Source of the DNA: a virus
DNA: 20,697 nucleotides
Reading direction: 5' to 3' (one strand)
IMG/VR virus record: IMGVR_UViG_3300025128_000437
Location: 1-20,697 of that record
Position 1 is the first letter of the stretch; each line of letters opens with the position of its first letter. Positions 19,330 through 20,697 of the stretch are shown one piece after another. The notes under the pieces were generated by a model. The model was not told the DNA's origin. It worked only from the letters and a program-made list of their open reading frames with translations, and did no database searches. The position numbers and the translations under genes are program-made.

Positions 19330-19558
19330 AAAAGTTTGACATTTATAAATTTATACATATAACTATGTATAGTATATAAATATACAGATAGCCCCTATAT
19401 GGATTACCTATATGTATATTACATCACAAACGACAATGCGATGAGACTTACCTAGTTTAACAAGCCCAGAGTGTACATCTGCACCTTGATCTAAATTAGC
19501 CCCGAATCTGTAATTGTAATTTGTATCTGTGAACCTGAAAAAGTAAGGAGGACTAACT
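19330..19558. other. Leader region of the capsid gene
   Basis: These 229 bases hold no gene. The first 100 are AT-rich and carry the promoter and the direct repeat CTATATG (19396-19416 area). The rest shows no strong structure. It ends in AGGAGG, a perfect ribosome site seven bases before the capsid ATG. Confidence 0.6.
19336..19363 (+). promoter_or_regulatory. Sigma70-like promoter before the capsid gene
   Basis: TTGACA (19336-19341), 16 bases, then TATAAC (19358-19363), just after the scaffold stop. It would give a capsid-gene message with a leader of about 190 nt. A perfect -35 and near-perfect -10 fit a need for many capsid copies. Confidence 0.65.
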
Positions 19559-20626
19559 ATGGCTTTTTCAACCGCTGCAGGTTACGGCAATTTACCTAAT
19601 GGTAACTTTTCGCCAGTAATCTATTCCAAACAGGTACAGCTTGCTTTCCGTAAGTCATCTGTTGTGGAAGGTATCACAAATTCTGACTATTTTGGTGAGA
19701 TTGCTCAGATGGGTGATACTGTTAAAATTATAAAAGAGCCTGAGATTACGGTAAAATCGTATGCTCGTGGCACAACAATCACACCTCAGGACTTGGACGA
19801 TGAGGACTTTTCTCTTACCGTTGACAAAGCAAACTACTTTGCATTTAAAGTCGATGATATTGAGGAAGCTCATTCACATGTCAACTTCCAATCTTTAGCT
19901 ACTGACAGAGCAGCTTACAGACTTTCAGATCAGTACGATCAGGAAGTACTAGGCTACCTATCAGGGTACAAGCAGTCATCACTACATGCTAGACCAGACA
20001 CAGTAAACGATCAAGTGTCAGGTTCTGTAGCTGTATCAACTGCTGCTACAAACGAACTACTTGCAACTATGCAGGTAGACGCTGAAGACTTCAACGGTGG
20101 TTCTTCAGGCAACTCTATTGTTGTTCAGCCAAGAGGAATGGGCGATGGTGTTAATACCACTGCTGCACATGCTACACCTCTAGCTGTTATCAACAGAATG
20201 GGGCGAAAGCTTGACCAACAACACGTTGATAAAGAGGGAAGATGGCTTGTAATCGACCCAGTCTTTGCTGAATTGCTAAAAGATGAAGACTCCAGAATTA
20301 TGAATGGTGACTTTGTTTCTTCAAAGGACGAACTCAAAAATGGAATGATCTTTAGCAACTTGCATGGCTTCAAAGTGTTTATGTCAAACAACCTACCTGA
20401 AATTGGTAATGGTCCAACAGGAGCTACTTCTACAGGATCAAGCCACTTTGGTGTAATCGTTGCAGGACATAGTTCAGCAGTAGCCACTGCAGAGCAAATC
20501 AACAAAACAGAGACATATCGTGACCCTGACAGCTTTGCTGACATCGTCAGAGGTATGCATCTCTATGGACGTAAGGTATTACGACCTGAAGCACTTACTC
20601 GTGCTATATATGTATCTAAATTCTAA
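19559..20626 (+). CDS. Major capsid protein
   Basis: The 355-aa shell subunit most likely has the HK97-type fold. Evidence is its place after the scaffold gene, its own strong promoter, a perfect AGGAGG ribosome site and typical stretches: FSPVIYSKQVQLAFRKSSVV, GDTVKIIKEPEITVKSYARG, TPQDLDDEDFSLTVDKANYF, then HSHVNFQSLATDRAAYRLSD and, near the end, DIVRGMHLYGRKVLRPEALT. These match major capsid proteins I recall from marine phages. No N-terminal scaffold domain or cleavage region is evident, which fits a separate scaffold gene. No decoration domain is seen. Confidence 0.9.
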   Translation: MAFSTAAGYGNLPNGNFSPVIYSKQVQLAFRKSSVVEGITNSDYFGEIAQMGDTVKIIKEPEITVKSYARGTTITPQDLDDEDFSLTVDKANYFAFKVDDIEEAHSHVNFQSLATDRAAYRLSDQYDQEVLGYLSGYKQSSLHARPDTVNDQVSGSVAVSTAATNELLATMQVDAEDFNGGSSGNSIVVQPRGMGDGVNTTAAHATPLAVINRMGRKLDQQHVDKEGRWLVIDPVFAELLKDEDSRIMNGDFVSSKDELKNGMIFSNLHGFKVFMSNNLPEIGNGPTGATSTGSSHFGVIVAGHSSAVATAEQINKTETYRDPDSFADIVRGMHLYGRKVLRPEALTRAIYVSKF

Positions 20627-20638
20627 GGGAGGTAAATC

Positions 20639-20697
20639 ATGGCTACAATTACAGCAACTCTTGCAAATACTCATGGTTCTTCTTCTCGTGGAAGACA
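20639..20697 (+). CDS. Partial gene at the window edge
   Basis: GGGAGG lies a few bases before an ATG opening MATITATLANTHGSSSRGR, cut off by the window end after 19 codons. Its place directly after the capsid gene suggests a head or tail structural protein, but too little is seen to say more. Confidence 0.6.
   Translation, partial: MATITATLANTHGSSSRGR

Noticed and set aside
20125-20544. Minus-strand 139-codon frame opposite the capsid gene
   Set aside because: Shadow of the major capsid gene, without a ribosome site.
1-20697. tRNA genes, integrase or attachment sites, insertion sequences
   Set aside because: No cloverleaf-like sequence, recombinase catalytic motif or terminal inverted repeats were seen; the window gives no sign of lysogeny.

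Overview
The window is part of the genome of a tailed double-stranded DNA phage. Terminase, portal, scaffold, major capsid, holin and endolysin genes are all present, and there are no cellular housekeeping genes. Many small proteins look like families I recall from uncultured marine phages (recall only, no search was run). Base composition is low-GC and nearly every start has a strong AGGAG-type ribosome site. The portal is about 720 aa and the terminase about 519 aa, similar in size to those of P22-like podoviruses, but I cannot prove the tail type or name the host.

Left arm (1-6768): about twenty short, tightly packed genes, all on the minus strand, many coupled by ATGA or TAATG stop/start overlaps. 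Only one has a confident enzymatic function, a C5-cytosine DNA methyltransferase (1033-2088). The rest are small hypothetical, membrane or Cys-rich proteins. Two genes below 60 codons (4238-4411 and 4411-4548) are added here. The arm carries a dispersed 12-bp element, CCCGACATCGGG: eight perfect copies and one near copy between 2036 and 6589, none seen elsewhere in the window. It also carries three AT-rich hairpins whose stems differ but stay paired while the loops stay similar.

Control region (about 6428-7123): two back-to-back sigma70-like promoters fire left (TTGACA-17-TCTATT) and right (TTGACC-17-TATAAT). Four short palindromes lie just downstream of the rightward promoter and look like operators. 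The leftward transcript would begin with a leader of roughly 470 nt rich in inverted repeats.

Right arm (7124-20697): all genes are on the plus strand. First come a small hypothetical protein, a Lys/Gly-rich repeat protein, a 243-aa conserved phage protein and three small basic proteins. Next is a lysis region: small membrane proteins, a GA-type 3TM-like holin, a 24-aa one-helix peptide and an M15 endolysin. A packaging and head module follows: small terminase, an HTH protein, large terminase, portal, a small overlapping gene, a 737-aa protein, scaffold, then the major capsid gene behind its own promoter, and a truncated gene at the window edge. Together these would make and modify phage DNA (left arm), package it into capsids and lyse the cell (right arm), with the divergent promoters timing the two arms.
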